From Hyaloscypha bicolor E (lineage: Eukaryota; Ascomycota; Leotiomycetes; Helotiales; Hyaloscyphaceae): a stretch of 64,000 nucleotides of DNA. The notes under the pieces were generated by a model that saw only the letters and a program-made list of their open reading frames with translations, was not told the DNA's origin and ran no database searches. Position numbers and translations under genes: made by a program. The stretch covers positions 248,001 to 312,000 of the forward strand of contig NW_020194549.1 in assembly GCF_002865645.1 (NCBI RefSeq). Direction: 5' to 3'. Shown here piece by piece: positions 35,327-49,500 of the stretch. Positions within the stretch are counted from its first letter, which is position 1. Every line of letters starts with the position of its first letter.

Positions 35327-35492
35327 AGAGGCCCCAGTGTGGGCAAAAACTACTCAAGCTACTCAAGCTACTCTAGAGTAGTCTTGAGTAGAGTAGAGTA
35401 GAGTTTGAGTAGCGTAATATGGTACTTGAGTAGAGTAGAGTAGAGTACTACTCTAGAGTAACTCAAGAGTAGTCACGTGCAAGTTACGTAAA

Positions 35493-35772
35493 TGTCACGA
35501 GCACAAGATCTAGGGCCTGGAAGGCGTGGTTAGACTGTCTCTATTTCGATGATTCAAAGCTAAAGAGAGAAGAGGATCTCGAAGGAGCCTCGGATCTAAA
35601 TAATCGCGAGCTATGTACGGGCCTACGTGCTAGCTTAAGCTCGGGGTCACGTGCAACGATCAGATGACTACAGATGCCTCGCTCAGATACCAGATACCTC
35701 TCTCAGATACCAGATGCCTCTCTAGCTCTAGTCTAACCCCTACTAGTACCGTATATCGTAATAACTGTAATA
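35493..35772 (-). repeat. LTR of retrotransposon A (left, 3' copy)
   Basis: 280 bp beginning TGTCACGAGCAC on the plus strand. It contains CAGATACCAGATGCCTCTCT repeats near the inner end. It keeps many CG dinucleotides and is clearly less AT-shifted than its partner. Confidence 0.9.
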
Positions 35773-38700
35773 TTACCCCTCCCCTCGAAATAAGCTCGTC
35801 CCTGAGCTTCAAAAGTCTCTATTAAATTTCCAAATTACAGGTTATATATTAAAGGCCAGGGCCTTTTATATATAACTTTAAAGGATTTCCGTCCGTATTA
35901 TACGGTTCCGGTAGTATATTATTCTTGGTATAGTCTAACTAATAGGAGAGATTCTGAGGCGGTCCTAGCTATTCAGGGTTCTTATTATAGAAGCTCTAAA
36001 AAGCTAGGGTACTATTACTTAATAAGGAAGCAGGATACTATTCCGGATCTGGGTCCTATTCTTTTTACTAGACTCGGTACTTTAGCTTCCTATAAAGTAG
36101 CTTTACCGCTAGTATCTCTTGAACTTTATACTTCGTTTCCCCGTCTTATAGTTCTAATAGTAGAGGCTCCGGATTCGCTTATCCGGAAAGAGAATTATCT
36201 AGGTCTTTATATAGCTTCTTTATATAAAATACCGGATATATTCTTATTAATTCCAGAAGCTTAAGCCTAAAGAAATATCCTACTTATTCCAGGATTTCAT
36301 ATAGTTCTTTTATTTAATAAGCTAGCTTGTGGCTCGAATAATTATTCTTCTAGTACTTAATAATAATCTATATCTTATCTCTTATTCCGAAATCTACTAG
36401 TTAGTAATATTTATTAGCTTGAATAGTATAATATTCTTATACTTATATTATATTCTTCTATATTTTTTACTATAATTTATAAAGCCATATTACTAGAGCT
36501 TTTATCTTTTATTTATTTAGTTCTTTCTTCGGAATATCTAATTATACTTGGGTTTCCTAATTAAATAATATCTATAGTTTATAGCTCTTTTCTATAAGAA
36601 ACGGGAATTAGCTTATAGTCTTATAGACTAGAACTACTTACTAGTAATTAATTATTATTACTTATTTATCCTAATTATTTTAGTAATAATTTATATAGGA
36701 ATATAGTTATTAGTTAAAATACTAGTTAATAATCTCTATTTAGCTATTAGTTTAGAAATAATTAGTAATTAATAACTTGAGCTTTATATTAATATACTTA
36801 TAGAACTTATTTTAAAAATCTAATATAAACTAGAGGCCTTAATTAGATAATATAATTTCCGGGATACTAATTTAGTAAATTATATAAATAAGAAATAGAA
36901 ATACTAATTCCTTAGCTATTATTATATCTTAGATAGGAATTATAATAAAGTACTTACCTAGATAATTAATAAAGATTATTACTATATTGTATTTATTTCT
37001 ATTTTCTAGATATTTCTTAAAATCTACTAATATATATTACTAGAAGTAATTAGAAACTAGTAATAAATATAAGAGCTTTAGTTTCTTATTTCTAGAAATA
37101 TAGGATTATTAATAAATATAATAATTATTTCTATACTAATTAATATTTATATCTTAGTCTAGCTAGTAATAGTAGGCCTAAAGAAGCTATTAAAGCTTAA
37201 TTTATTCTAGATATCCTATTAGGGGCTATATATATATCTCCTAAATAAGAATAGTATATAAGGATATCTCGGGTATTATTATATTATTAGATATAAATAG
37301 TTTACTATATTATAAAAAAAGGCTATCTTATAGTATTCAAGTATTTTCTTTCTTATTTCTTGCCTTATTCTATAGCTTTTCTAACTTTAGTAATTCTCGG
37401 TTCTTATTTAATAGCTTATTTACTAACTAAATACTATTATATTAGGTTTCTTTCTAAACTAGGCTTATAAAGGCCTTAATTAGGACTAACTAGAGATCTC
37501 GTATAATATTATTATTAATCTTTTATTATAGAAAGAGAATTTGGGTTTAGTAAACTACTATTACCTTATTCTAGGTAATTATATCCTTATACTTCTTATT
37601 TAAGGCATTTACTTATTTATTTAACTTACCTATCTAATATATAAGCTTGAAATAATAGCGGGAAAAATACTTTATCTAGTAAGCTTATCTTACTAAGAGC
37701 TTTTTTATAATTATAAAATACTCGAGAGCTTAGTAATCTAAATAAATTATAAAAAATATTTCTTAGAGGCCTTTTAGTTCTATTTGCTATTTAGTTAAGA
37801 AAAGAATAATAATAAATATTTCTTTATTATAAATATTATAGTTTAGTTCTATTAACTATATAATTTTAGAAAAGAATACTATTAGATATTAGAGTTCTAT
37901 CTAGAAGTCTTATTATAAGAGAATACTAGCTATAACTCTATTTAATATATTTGTTTTAATTATAATAAAAAGATTCGAATTATAATAATATAAAATTAAT
38001 ACCGAGAATATAGCTTATTTTAGCTTAGTAAAACCTTTTTAATACTAATCTATCTATTTAAATAGAATTTCCTTATATATTAGAGCTATTAGGGGCTTTA
38101 TTATATAGCTATATTTTATAATAAAGTATTAATAAAAGTTATAAAAACCTAAAAAGTCTTATATTTCTTTAATTATCTTTAGTAATTACTAGTTCTTAAT
38201 AATTACTATCTTATCTAAATCTACTTTAATATCTCTAGTAAAAATAATAAAATCTAGATACTTTATATAAGTAACCTTAAACTCTAATTTCTTAATATTT
38301 GCTTAGAGGCTAATATCCCGCAAATACTAAAGAACCTTTTATATATAATTTTTATATTTTAGGAAATTATTCGAGTAAATTAGGAAATTATTTAAATAAG
38401 CTATATAAAAAATATTAAGATAATTAAAGAAGATATTATTTATATATCTCTAATATATAATAGGGCTATTAGTTAGGTTTTTTTTAAAGAACTTTATATT
38501 TATAAATCCTATATCTTATATAGAATATTATAAGTTCTTCTAAATCTGGGTTTATTTAGATCTAATAAAATATTTATTAAATATCTAGCTTTATATAGAC
38601 CTTAGCTTAAGCTAGCTATATAAGAGTTTTATAAATAAAGAGAAAAAAAAAATAGTTCTTTTATATTAAGTTATTTAGCTTATAATAATTAATATAGAAT

Positions 38701-40213
38701 TAGAAAGCTTTATTAGCTTTTTTTATAAAAAGAATTAGGAATATAAAAAGAAACTAGCTTGGCTTAATAAAGCCTTATTAAAAGTTCTTTTTAAGGAAAT
38801 ACTTAATTTCCTATAGCTTATAAGTTAATTATTAATAAAGCAGGAAATACTCTAGGTTTTCTGGGTCTTTAGGATTATTAATCTAAATCTTATAATTATA
38901 TAATTAATATAAAAATAAGATATTTAATATTTCCTTTAAGAAAATATTTATAAAATCCTTAAACTCTTCTAATAAAACTCTTACTAGCTACTATAGCTCT
39001 ATTTCTTCTAGTTATTACTTGCCCGGAATAAACTTATTCTCTTATTATAATTCTAGCTCTTTATTAATTTCGAAAAATAATATTATAAAAAAAAGATTTT
39101 TCTTCTTTTATAGATTTATCTAGAAAGCAGCCGGTAAAATACCTATAATATTAACTATAGGTCTCGACTAGACCTTATAGCTTTCTTTTAGATAATATAG
39201 TTTTAATATTTCTATTTTTAGCTTAAAAGAAACTTTTATATTTCCTAAGGCTACTTGTATTTCTCTATAATATTAAGCTTAATTCTTTTACTATATATAG
39301 CTTTCTGAGCCTAATTCGGGAGAAAAATAAAGAAGTTTCTTTTTTATAAGCTAAGGTCTCTAAAGCTTATCTATAACTATAGCTTTATTTCTTTTATTTA
39401 TATTTTCTTAATACTAATTACTTTTCTCAGATTTCAAGTTCTTATATATAATAGTTAGAATCTTATTCTAATTTTTTTTTCTAGGCTAATTATTTAGCTA
39501 GATTAATCTTTTATTCTTATAATTAATTAGGATACTAGTATTTATAAATTACTATTATCTTAAAAATTATATTATATTTACCTAACCCTATAACTAGTAT
39601 AAATATTAGGACCTTTTATTTATTAATTAAGAATATAAGCTCAATATAATAAGTAATAGGTACGGTCTACTTACTATTAAATTCTTTTATATTATAGGAT
39701 AATACTAATTAAATAAACTTAATATCTAGAAATTATTTAATTATTTTTATAAACTTAAAATTAATAAAAGTATATTTATTTATTCTAGTATTAATAAAAG
39801 AAGAAATCTTAATACCTAATTTATTATTACTAATTATATAAAGAAATATAAATATTTTATTTCCTAGTAACTAGTTTAAATTAACTTTTACTATATCTAT
39901 ATAATATGGCCCTAAAAAAGAAACTTCTTTTAGGGATTCTTAATTCCTTATTTTATATTCTTAAATAGCTTACTTATAATAAATACTACTAGCTTAGCTA
40001 CTAAAACTTGCTTTATATATTTTATTTTAGGCTCTAGATAGTTTCTAGATATATAACTAAATCTATTATAATTATAATACTTAAGATCTAAGAATTCGGG
40101 TTTTAGAATAATAGACTTATTTATTACTAGAGTTTTAAAAGCGGGCTTTATATAAGAAATAGCTTTTAAGCTTAACTTATTTATATTTTTATTAGCTTTC
40201 TTAGATATCTAAT

Positions 40214-40515
40214 ATAGGAAGGAAACTATAATAAAACAAAAATTCATATAAAGTATACTAGAATGCAAAACATAACTTAATAGTAAAATAATAAATTAAA
40301 AGTATAAATAGTAAAGTATAAATAGTATATAGTATATAAAAGCTTAATTAATTAAATATTTATAAAGAATTATTATCTAAGTCTATAGAAAAACTAGCTT
40401 TCTTATATGATTTCCGCAAGTTATATATAAAAGACTATAGCCTTTACTATATAATCTAAACCTTAAAACCGCCAAAATAATATAATTTTCGACAAGTATA
40501 GCCTGCTATATTATA
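40214..40515. repeat. LTR of retrotransposon B, left copy
   Basis: 302 bp including AACTAGCTTTCTTATATGAT and TTTCCGCAAGTTATATATAA, shared with the right copy. Ends GCCTGCTATATTATA. Confidence 0.9.
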
Positions 40516-43500
40516 TCTGGCTCTTTATTTATTTGTACTTATTTCCTAAATACTAAAAATAATAGAAAAATCCTATTTAGAATCCGAAATAATAAAATAT
40601 TTAAAACCTTCCTCTATTAATTAATCTAACTTCTTCTCTATATATCTAAAATAAGACTTATTACTTTTAAATAGTCTTATTTCGTATTCTCGAACTTATT
40701 TAAAGGTAATCCGAATCCGCTTAGCCATATTCTTATACCAAATCCGATATAGTTCTCTATATTAATTAGTATCTGCCTTTAACTATTATTTAATTTCTGC
40801 CTTTACTATAGGATATTAAGGAGGCTTATTATAGTAAATCATATTATAAATCATACTAATATATTCTAAATAGATAGTTTCTTCGAATTTCATATTATCT
40901 ATAATATTCTTAAATTAATCTTTAATAAGAGGGAAAAGCTCTAGATAAGAGGCTTTAATAACCTTATAAGAGACTTTATTTTCATATATTTTATCCTTAA
41001 TAGTAACTAGACTTATAGGAACTATAGTAAAAGGTCTATTAAATAGCAAATTATTATTAAGCTATTCTTTAATTTATATATTATTCGAGAATTAATACTT
41101 TCCTATAATTTCAAACTTATAGATTACCTAGCTAAAGGTATTTATTTATCTAGTTAAATAGACTATATTCGGGGTCTTTCTTTCTATTACCTTTAGTAAA
41201 TACTTGCCTATTTCCTTAGCTACTTCCGGCTTAAATTTATTAGAAATAGAAAAGTAATTAATGTTTTTAAAGAACTTCTTATTAAAGGTAGTAGTCTTTT
41301 TATAGTTTATAAAGAAAATATAGCTAATATTCTAATACTTTTTATTAAGGTAGAATTTGCTATTTAAAGCTTTAATAATAGCCAGATCTTTAGTATTACC
41401 TTTATACTAATTATAATTAATATTTCCAGAAATAAAGTATTAGGCTAGCTAAAAGTAAATAACTAAATAAATAAGATACTTACTTAATGCCTTATAAAAT
41501 TCAAGCTATATTAATAGATCTACTATTAAAAGTTAAGAGACTAAAGTAAAATAGCTATTACTAAGATTTCTATATATTAATATATTATTTTTTCGGAAAT
41601 AGAACTATAGTATTTCTATCTCCTTTATTAAGAGTTCTTAAATACTAAGCTTCTTAATTTATTTCAGGTAATTCTTTTTATAAATATAGTTATTTATACC
41701 CAAATTAGTAGTATTAGACTCAGGAATAGAAACTATAATATTAAATTAGAGCTATAGATTAGAGCGGAATTAATTAGAAATATAGTATTTATATCTATAT
41801 TTCTTAATCTCCTAGCTCTTAAAAAAGAAATCTCGTATTTCCTTATTTACCCAAATAATAGAAATATACTTCTTGCTTTTAATAATTTTATAGATTTTAG
41901 TAACTAGCTTTAGAATATCCTTAATCTCTTATATATTAATAAAGAAAATATTAGTAAGTTACTAAATATATATTATATAAGAAGCTTTAAGAAATCTATT
42001 ATTAATCCTATAGTATTCTTACTTATAAATAGATCTTATAATACTACTATATATTTCTTTAAAGATATACTTATTTTACTAAGCAAATATTAATTTCTAT
42101 TTAGCTAGTATTTTATAAATATATTAGATATCTTTATTAAGTTCTCTGGACTCAATATCTTTAGTCTTCTATTTCTTAGTTCTGGATATAATTATAGGAA
42201 TCTTTTTAGATAGTATCTTTTCCTTTAAAATAAAGAGTTTCTTTTTACTTTCTTCTAGTTTACTAACCTTATATTTAGTCTAGTATTCAGATCTCTATTA
42301 TCTATTAGGAGTCTTAGGCTTAGCTTACTCTCTATTCTTACCAGGTTCTTCTTATCTAGTTATACTAGTTCTACTAGCTTTACTAGTAGTCTTCTTACTA
42401 GACTCTACTAAATTAGTTCTATTTTTCTTAGCTAGATCCGGTTAAATTAAAGCTAAAATTATAATAGGAATCTATTTTTTAGGCTTATTTTAAAAAGCAG
42501 GAAAAGGCTTATTATTATAAACTCTCTTAATTAGGATTCCGGAAGTATTAAAGATATACTATCTAGCCTTAAGATTATTAGCTAATAATAGCTTAAACTC
42601 TAATTCTCTATATTCCGAAATAGCTTTAGTATACTTGAATATTTTAATAATATCTAATTTAGTAAATATATTAGTATTTTAATACTTTTTATCCTTAATA
42701 TACTCCAAAATAGCTTTATTAATTAACTAAATAGCTTTATATACTAAAGCTTTTGTTTTAAAGAAAAAGTATAACTTCTTATAGATATTTTTACTAAGGT
42801 TATTACAGATATTATTAATATATTAGCCAAAAGCTTTATTATATAATATAATTTTATTCTAACTCTTGGTATTAAGACTATTTACTATAACCTTAATCTT
42901 ATTAAGCTTCTCTTATTTGCCTTTAGAAATGCCTTTAATAATATTCTCGAATTCCCTATTATTAGCTTAGTAGTTCTTTAGCTTCTCTTTAGTTAATTCC
43001 AGTCTAGTTTTATTTCTAATAAAGGTTTTCTATTTTAAGAGCTTATTATATATACTACTTAGCTTATCTAGAATATTTATATTAAATTTAGTAATTATAG
43101 TTATCTTTTCTAGTATTAGTAGGCCTTCTATAACTATCTAAGCTTTTTTAATATTCTAAACTTTAATATTATTAATCTATAGGCTTTTAATAATATTACG
43201 GCTTATAAGAACTAGCTATTATATTTTACTAATTTAAAGAATCTATTCTTTAGCTATTTTATTATTTTTAATAGGTTATAAAGATATTATTAGTATAATA
43301 GTTATAGATTATAGAATTAAAAGTTCTTAAGATTATAAGAATTTCTTTTAAATATATTCTAAAATAAAGAATAAATTAAAATAGTCTTGAATTATATAAA
43401 TATATTATATATATTTGAGTTTTTCTTTCTTTCTAATAAGAAAATAAAACTAAAATAATAATATATATAATAAGGAAAATAGATATAATAATTAGATATA

Positions 43501-46500
43501 TTTAAAGTAATATAATTATAAATTAGAAATAATTATAGAAAGTAAAATATAGAATTAGGTTTCTATTATAGAAAAAAATATAAATATATATATCTAAGAG
43601 AATATAATTAAGGAAATAATTAAAGTAGGTTAAACTAAATAGTAATAATAGAGAAATAAGAAGGTAATATAATAGAAATATAGATATAATAATAGTATTT
43701 GAAGTATTAGAATATAAAAGAAAATAACGAAAATTTTATAATATAGGTATATTCTAACTCTTTATTTATTTAAAGATATTTTTATTAACTTAAAAAATAG
43801 TATAAAAGAAAAGAAATAATATAGGAAATATATAAAAGATAAGATATATAAATATACTAAAGATATTAGAGAAAATATAAAATAAATATTAATAGAAAAG
43901 AAGTTAGAATAATAGAATTAAAAAATAATTCAGAATAAGGTATTACTTTTTCCAAAACTAATTTATATCTCTTTTAAAAGCTAATTATATTTATTTAGTA
44001 TTTATTAGAATTAACTTTAAATAATATAAAACTATTTAGTTATTTGGGACTTTAAAATAATATCTATATTAATAAAAGTAATACTAAAAGCATTAGAATA
44101 TATAGAAAAAAGAACTATAAGATAATATAAATAGAATTTATAATATTATTATTAAGTTTGATATAGTTAATATAGAATATGAAAAAATTAGGTATTCCGA
44201 ATTAGTATTAAGGATATAGGAATTATTTAGATAATATTTAATAGTAAGAAACAGATTAATAATAAGAATTAGTAAATTATACTAGTTTTTTAAAAAAGTA
44301 ATCGGTTTCCGGTAATAAAATAGTATTTTAATTAGGGAATAAGTTCTATATAAAAGAAGTTCTCTTTATATAGAAATAGGAATATATAATATATTAATTA
44401 AGCCTTAGTATAAGTTTTGAAAATAGCTATAATTATATTAAAGAAGAAATAGGTTTTCTAATACGAAATAGGCTTTAAATAAATAAATCTAGTTTATCTA
44501 ATATCTAATAGATTCCCAGAATTATATATTATTAAGTACTTTCGGAAATAACTATTAGGTTTAATAAGGTTTCCCTTTTCTATTATAGGGCTTCTAGTTT
44601 AGCTATTTTATTTATATATAACTTCTAATTAGGAAGTTTATTTAGGTATTATAAAGAAACTTATAATAGTAGTTTAAGTTAAAATCGAGATCTATAGATA
44701 TTATAGTTAAGTTTTAGACTAGTATAAGCTATAAGAATAGCTAGTTAAAAAGGCAAATAGAACCTTTAAAAGGTTTCTAGTTTAGTAAAATATATATAAA
44801 AAACTCTCTTTCTTTTTCTCCTCTTTTCCTAATTCCAAATATAGTTACTATTTATTATTATAGTTCGGAATTAAGAGTTTATAAAATAATCTCTTAATTC
44901 TCTATTTATTTTTATATTAAAAGAAATCCTTTATATTTAATTCCCAAAATCTAATAATAGAATTTCATATATTAAGAATACTATCTAGTAATAATAATCA
45001 GATAATAGTAAGAAATAAATAATAATAAAGCTTATCTGATTTCTAGAATAATAGTCTAATAATAATATTCTCTAAAGATTATAAATAATAGTTAGAAGAA
45101 AAATTCAAAAGATATATAAGAAATTAAAGGTAATAAGCTTTATTCCAGATTAAGAAAAGTCTTTATTATTAGATATTTCTTTCTAGTCTTCTATAAAAGA
45201 AATATATTTTACTTTCTCTAATTCTAATAACTCTGGAATATATATAATAATACTAGTAGCTTTCTCGATTTTCTAAATACTATTTCGCTTATAGTATTTT
45301 ATAACTACTTCCTTTTCTAGTTCTATATCTATTTTAAAATATTCGTTTATAGATATATATTTATTATTAACTTCGTTTTTAGGAAAGTACCAGAATCTAT
45401 TCCTTTTAATAAACTATTTAAATTAATTCCCGGTATATATTTTTCGGAATATAGTACTATTAAGCTCTTCTAGTATATAGTATCCTTTTAGTTAATCTAT
45501 ATATCTTATTCTATATAAGCCAAGCCAGTAATATAATAGTTTCGTATTCCTTAACTTGTCTTAATCTATTAATTTAATATTATATATAAAAACTAGATTC
45601 TTTTTAGAAATAGGCTTTATATAAATCTAGTAAATAATATTAAATTATTTCTTTCTTTCTTAGTATTATTTATTTTTCTTTATTCTGGCTTCTTTAATAT
45701 CTTTATCTCTTATCTATATTTGCTTTATATATATTTCTAGAAGTATTTCTTTATTATAAACTTTATCCTATTTAAGTATTCTCCAGATTAGAAAGTATAT
45801 TTCTATAAGTAATATAGCTTCTCTATTATAGACTATATAAAAGGAAATAAATCCAATTAGTCTATATATAGTAACTCAATTAGTAAATAGAATATATAAT
45901 AGTAAATCTACCTAAGGCTTCTTTCTACCTATTATAAATATAATAAGTACTTAAATAATTAGTTAATATCTTCTCTTAATTATACTATTTCCTTTAAAAT
46001 TATAAGCCAAAATAATAATTCTATTAATTCCTAGTTTATTAAGTTTCTGAATTACTACTTCTTTAAATTCTAATCTGCTATTTATCTTAAGCTATCCAAA
46101 TAAACTATATCTATAAATAATTTCTTCCTAAATAAATTTAGTAATCTTCTTACTAGTTAGGTTTTTTAAAGGTCTAGCTTTAACCTATCCTAAGAAATTG
46201 TTTCTAGTAATAACTAATAAGTTATATCTTTTATAGTCTAGTAATTTAACTATATTAATCCCAAGATAATAAAAAAGAAATATAGCTTTTATTAAATATA
46301 AAGCTTCTTCTTATCTTCTTTTACTCTTATACTAATAGATCTTATAGATATTAATATACTTCTATATATAGTTATAATAACCTTTCTAGTAATAGTAGCT
46401 AGCTACTAAATAAAAGATATTCTCTTTTCTAATATATCTAATCTTATTATATAGCTCTTTAATAATAATTTCCCTTTGCTTTTAGTTATTAATAATAAGT

Positions 46501-49500
46501 CGAGATAAGTATACTTTAGATATAATTCTCTAGAGTAATTAATCTCTTATACTATAATTTAAAACTTTTTTATTTAATTTTCGAAACTCGGTTCTAGATA
46601 TTTCTTCTAGTCTAGAGAGTATTATAAGGTATTATATAATATTTTAGTATTATTCGAAATAGCTATTATCTAAGGAATCTAGTAAAATAGTCGAGTTATT
46701 AAATAAAGTATATAAGTTAGTATTATTATTTACTATTTTACTAATAGTTATATATAAAAAGCCATAGTCTTTATTATATAACTTCCGGATTTTATTATTT
46801 TTTAATATTACTAATTTGCTTCTAGATATAGTAAGGCTTTAATTATTAATCTCTAGTAACTAAATACTATTATCTAAATATCTAGTAAAGGTCTTAGGAG
46901 TCTAATTCCTTAAAATAATATTATATAACTAAACCGGAACTATTTCCTTTATTTGAATTTTCTATCTAATAAGTACTATTCTAATAATATTAAGCTCTAT
47001 TACTAATTATTTATTAATATTCTTATTATTTTTAGTATTACCTTCTTATTATAGGTATCTTAATAATTTATTAATAGTAATATATTTGGTTTCTTTAATA
47101 TACTTGATTTTAAAATCAAATAGTTAAATCTATACTAGTTAGTAAATAACTAGAGTTCTAGAAAAATCCATAGCCGCTTTACTTAGCTATATAATAAGTA
47201 TATTAATATCTAGTTTAAGGATAAAATAAACTTTATATAGCCAGAATTATACTTTCTATAGATATTTTACTAGCTCTTAATATTCTCTTTTAGTAGTATT
47301 ATATCTTTATTTAGTATTATTCCAGATTTCAGACTTATATTATATAACTTTCTTTTTTTCTTTATTATTATATTAACTAAAAGTTCTATTCTATTTATTT
47401 AGGCTAGTATCTATTACTAATATAATTATTCTCTAACCTTCTAATAGATTATAGTATAACTTATAGAATATTAAAGTAATAATAAGCTTTTTCTAAAGAA
47501 TTTATATAGCTTGCTTTTATTTATTATTCTAGTTCTATATTATATTCTTTCTTATTAAATAATAAATAAGTTCAATAATAATTATAAAGCCTTTAATCCA
47601 AATATAGTAGTAAATAATAATTCTAATAAATACCTTGCCTTTAGTTATACTATTATAATATTCCTATTTCAAGATCTTAGTAATTCCTGAGTTTAAAAGG
47701 CTTCTTTTAAATACTTTATAAATAAAGCTAATAATAACTATACTATTATAATAGAACTATAATTTTTCTCTAATACTAGCTTTGATTTATTTAATTCTAT
47801 CTAGGATTATATCCAGGTTTTAAAAATATTTAAATATAAAATACCGAATTCCAGGTAAAATAAGCTACTTATTATAGTTTATATAAGGTCTCTTAACTCT
47901 AATATTATTAATAAATAATATAGTAATTTTAGGAAACAGATTCTCTAGAATAGTTATAATAACCTATATAAACTATATAATAGAATTAGTAGCTTTCTAA
48001 GGTAGTATAGTTATTCTTAATAGTCCTAGAAATATTATAAATATAGTTAAATCTCTATTATAAATATCTAATATAAGTTAATTATATCTGGAAAAGAAAT
48101 TAATTAAAGAGATATAAATATATTTAGTAAATTCTTTTAAGATCTTATTAGTAAACAGAAATAGGTTAGTATTTTATAAGATTATTGAATTTATCTTTAT
48201 AGTAGTATTAATTAGTCTATAAGTTCCAGTAACCTTCTTTATAACTAAGAACTATAGATTTCGATAAAGTCTATTATATTTCTTAAGAATTCTATAATCT
48301 AGGTATTTTAATAGTATTTTTACTATTACTAGTACTAGAGCTTTAGAATATAGGAAATTCTTCTCTTACCAGACTTTATACTTAATAGTTTTAATTAGAA
48401 TAAATAGGCTAATATTCTTATAAACTTTTCCTATTTCTTTCTAATTAAATATAATTATATTTTCTCGATTAATTATTAATTCTTGAAATATAGCTAGTTC
48501 CTCTTTCTAGAGCCAGTTACTAATATCTAATTATTTAAGACATTTCGGAATAAGTTATAAATCTCTTAAAATAGCTAATATTTTTAGCAAAAAGTAATTC
48601 TTATATTTCCTAGTATATTCCTATAGGTATTTTCTAGCTTTAGGTCTTTTAAACTAGTCTAGATATTTACTAGGGCCTTTTCTAGTTCTATTATTAGTAT
48701 CTATTAGTCAAATCTTCTTATTCTTTATTTTATATACTTTTATAACTAGGAATAAACTATAGTTATTATCCTTTTCTTTAAAAGCTATAATTATTTTCTT
48801 TAGTATTCTTTTTATCTAATTTTTGGAATTTATAATCTTTCTATTTAGCTTCTTTCTAGTTAGATATAAAAAGTGCCTTTTTGTCCGGTATTTTAATATA
48901 TTTTCCTTAAACTCCTATATATTCCAGAATTCTTTCTAGTCTTAAGTTTAATATTTCTTAACTTCGGAAATATATTCCTTTATTATTAGAAGATACTATT
49001 TTATTTCTTCTTTAGAAATATCTTTATTTAATATTCTTTTTATTTTTTTTTCTATTAATTCCGGAACTACTTTTAATAATATTCTAATTAGAGCCTTTTC
49101 TATTTTAGTTTCTCTAAAAATATTATTAATTTCCTGAATTCCTAAACCCAAAATAAAAGAATCTATAAGAAATTCCGGTATTTTCTTATTTCTCCTAATA
49201 TTATTACTAGTTATAATACCAGGCTCTATTTTTCTTTTTTACTTTTAGTTTCCTGCTTTATATTACTTAATTCTTTAATTCTAGGAACTTAGTACTCTTA
49301 AACTATTACTTTTTTTTATTTCCCGGTATTTTTTAAAGATAAAATAATTATAATAATATAAGTATTCTAATTATTTTTAGGATTAGTAAATTTTCTATTT
49401 TATAAACTATTACTTTTATATATAATATTTATCTTTATTTTTACTAAGAATAATTAACTAAATAGGATCTTTAAAGCCCCTTTAATTAGAAAAAATATAT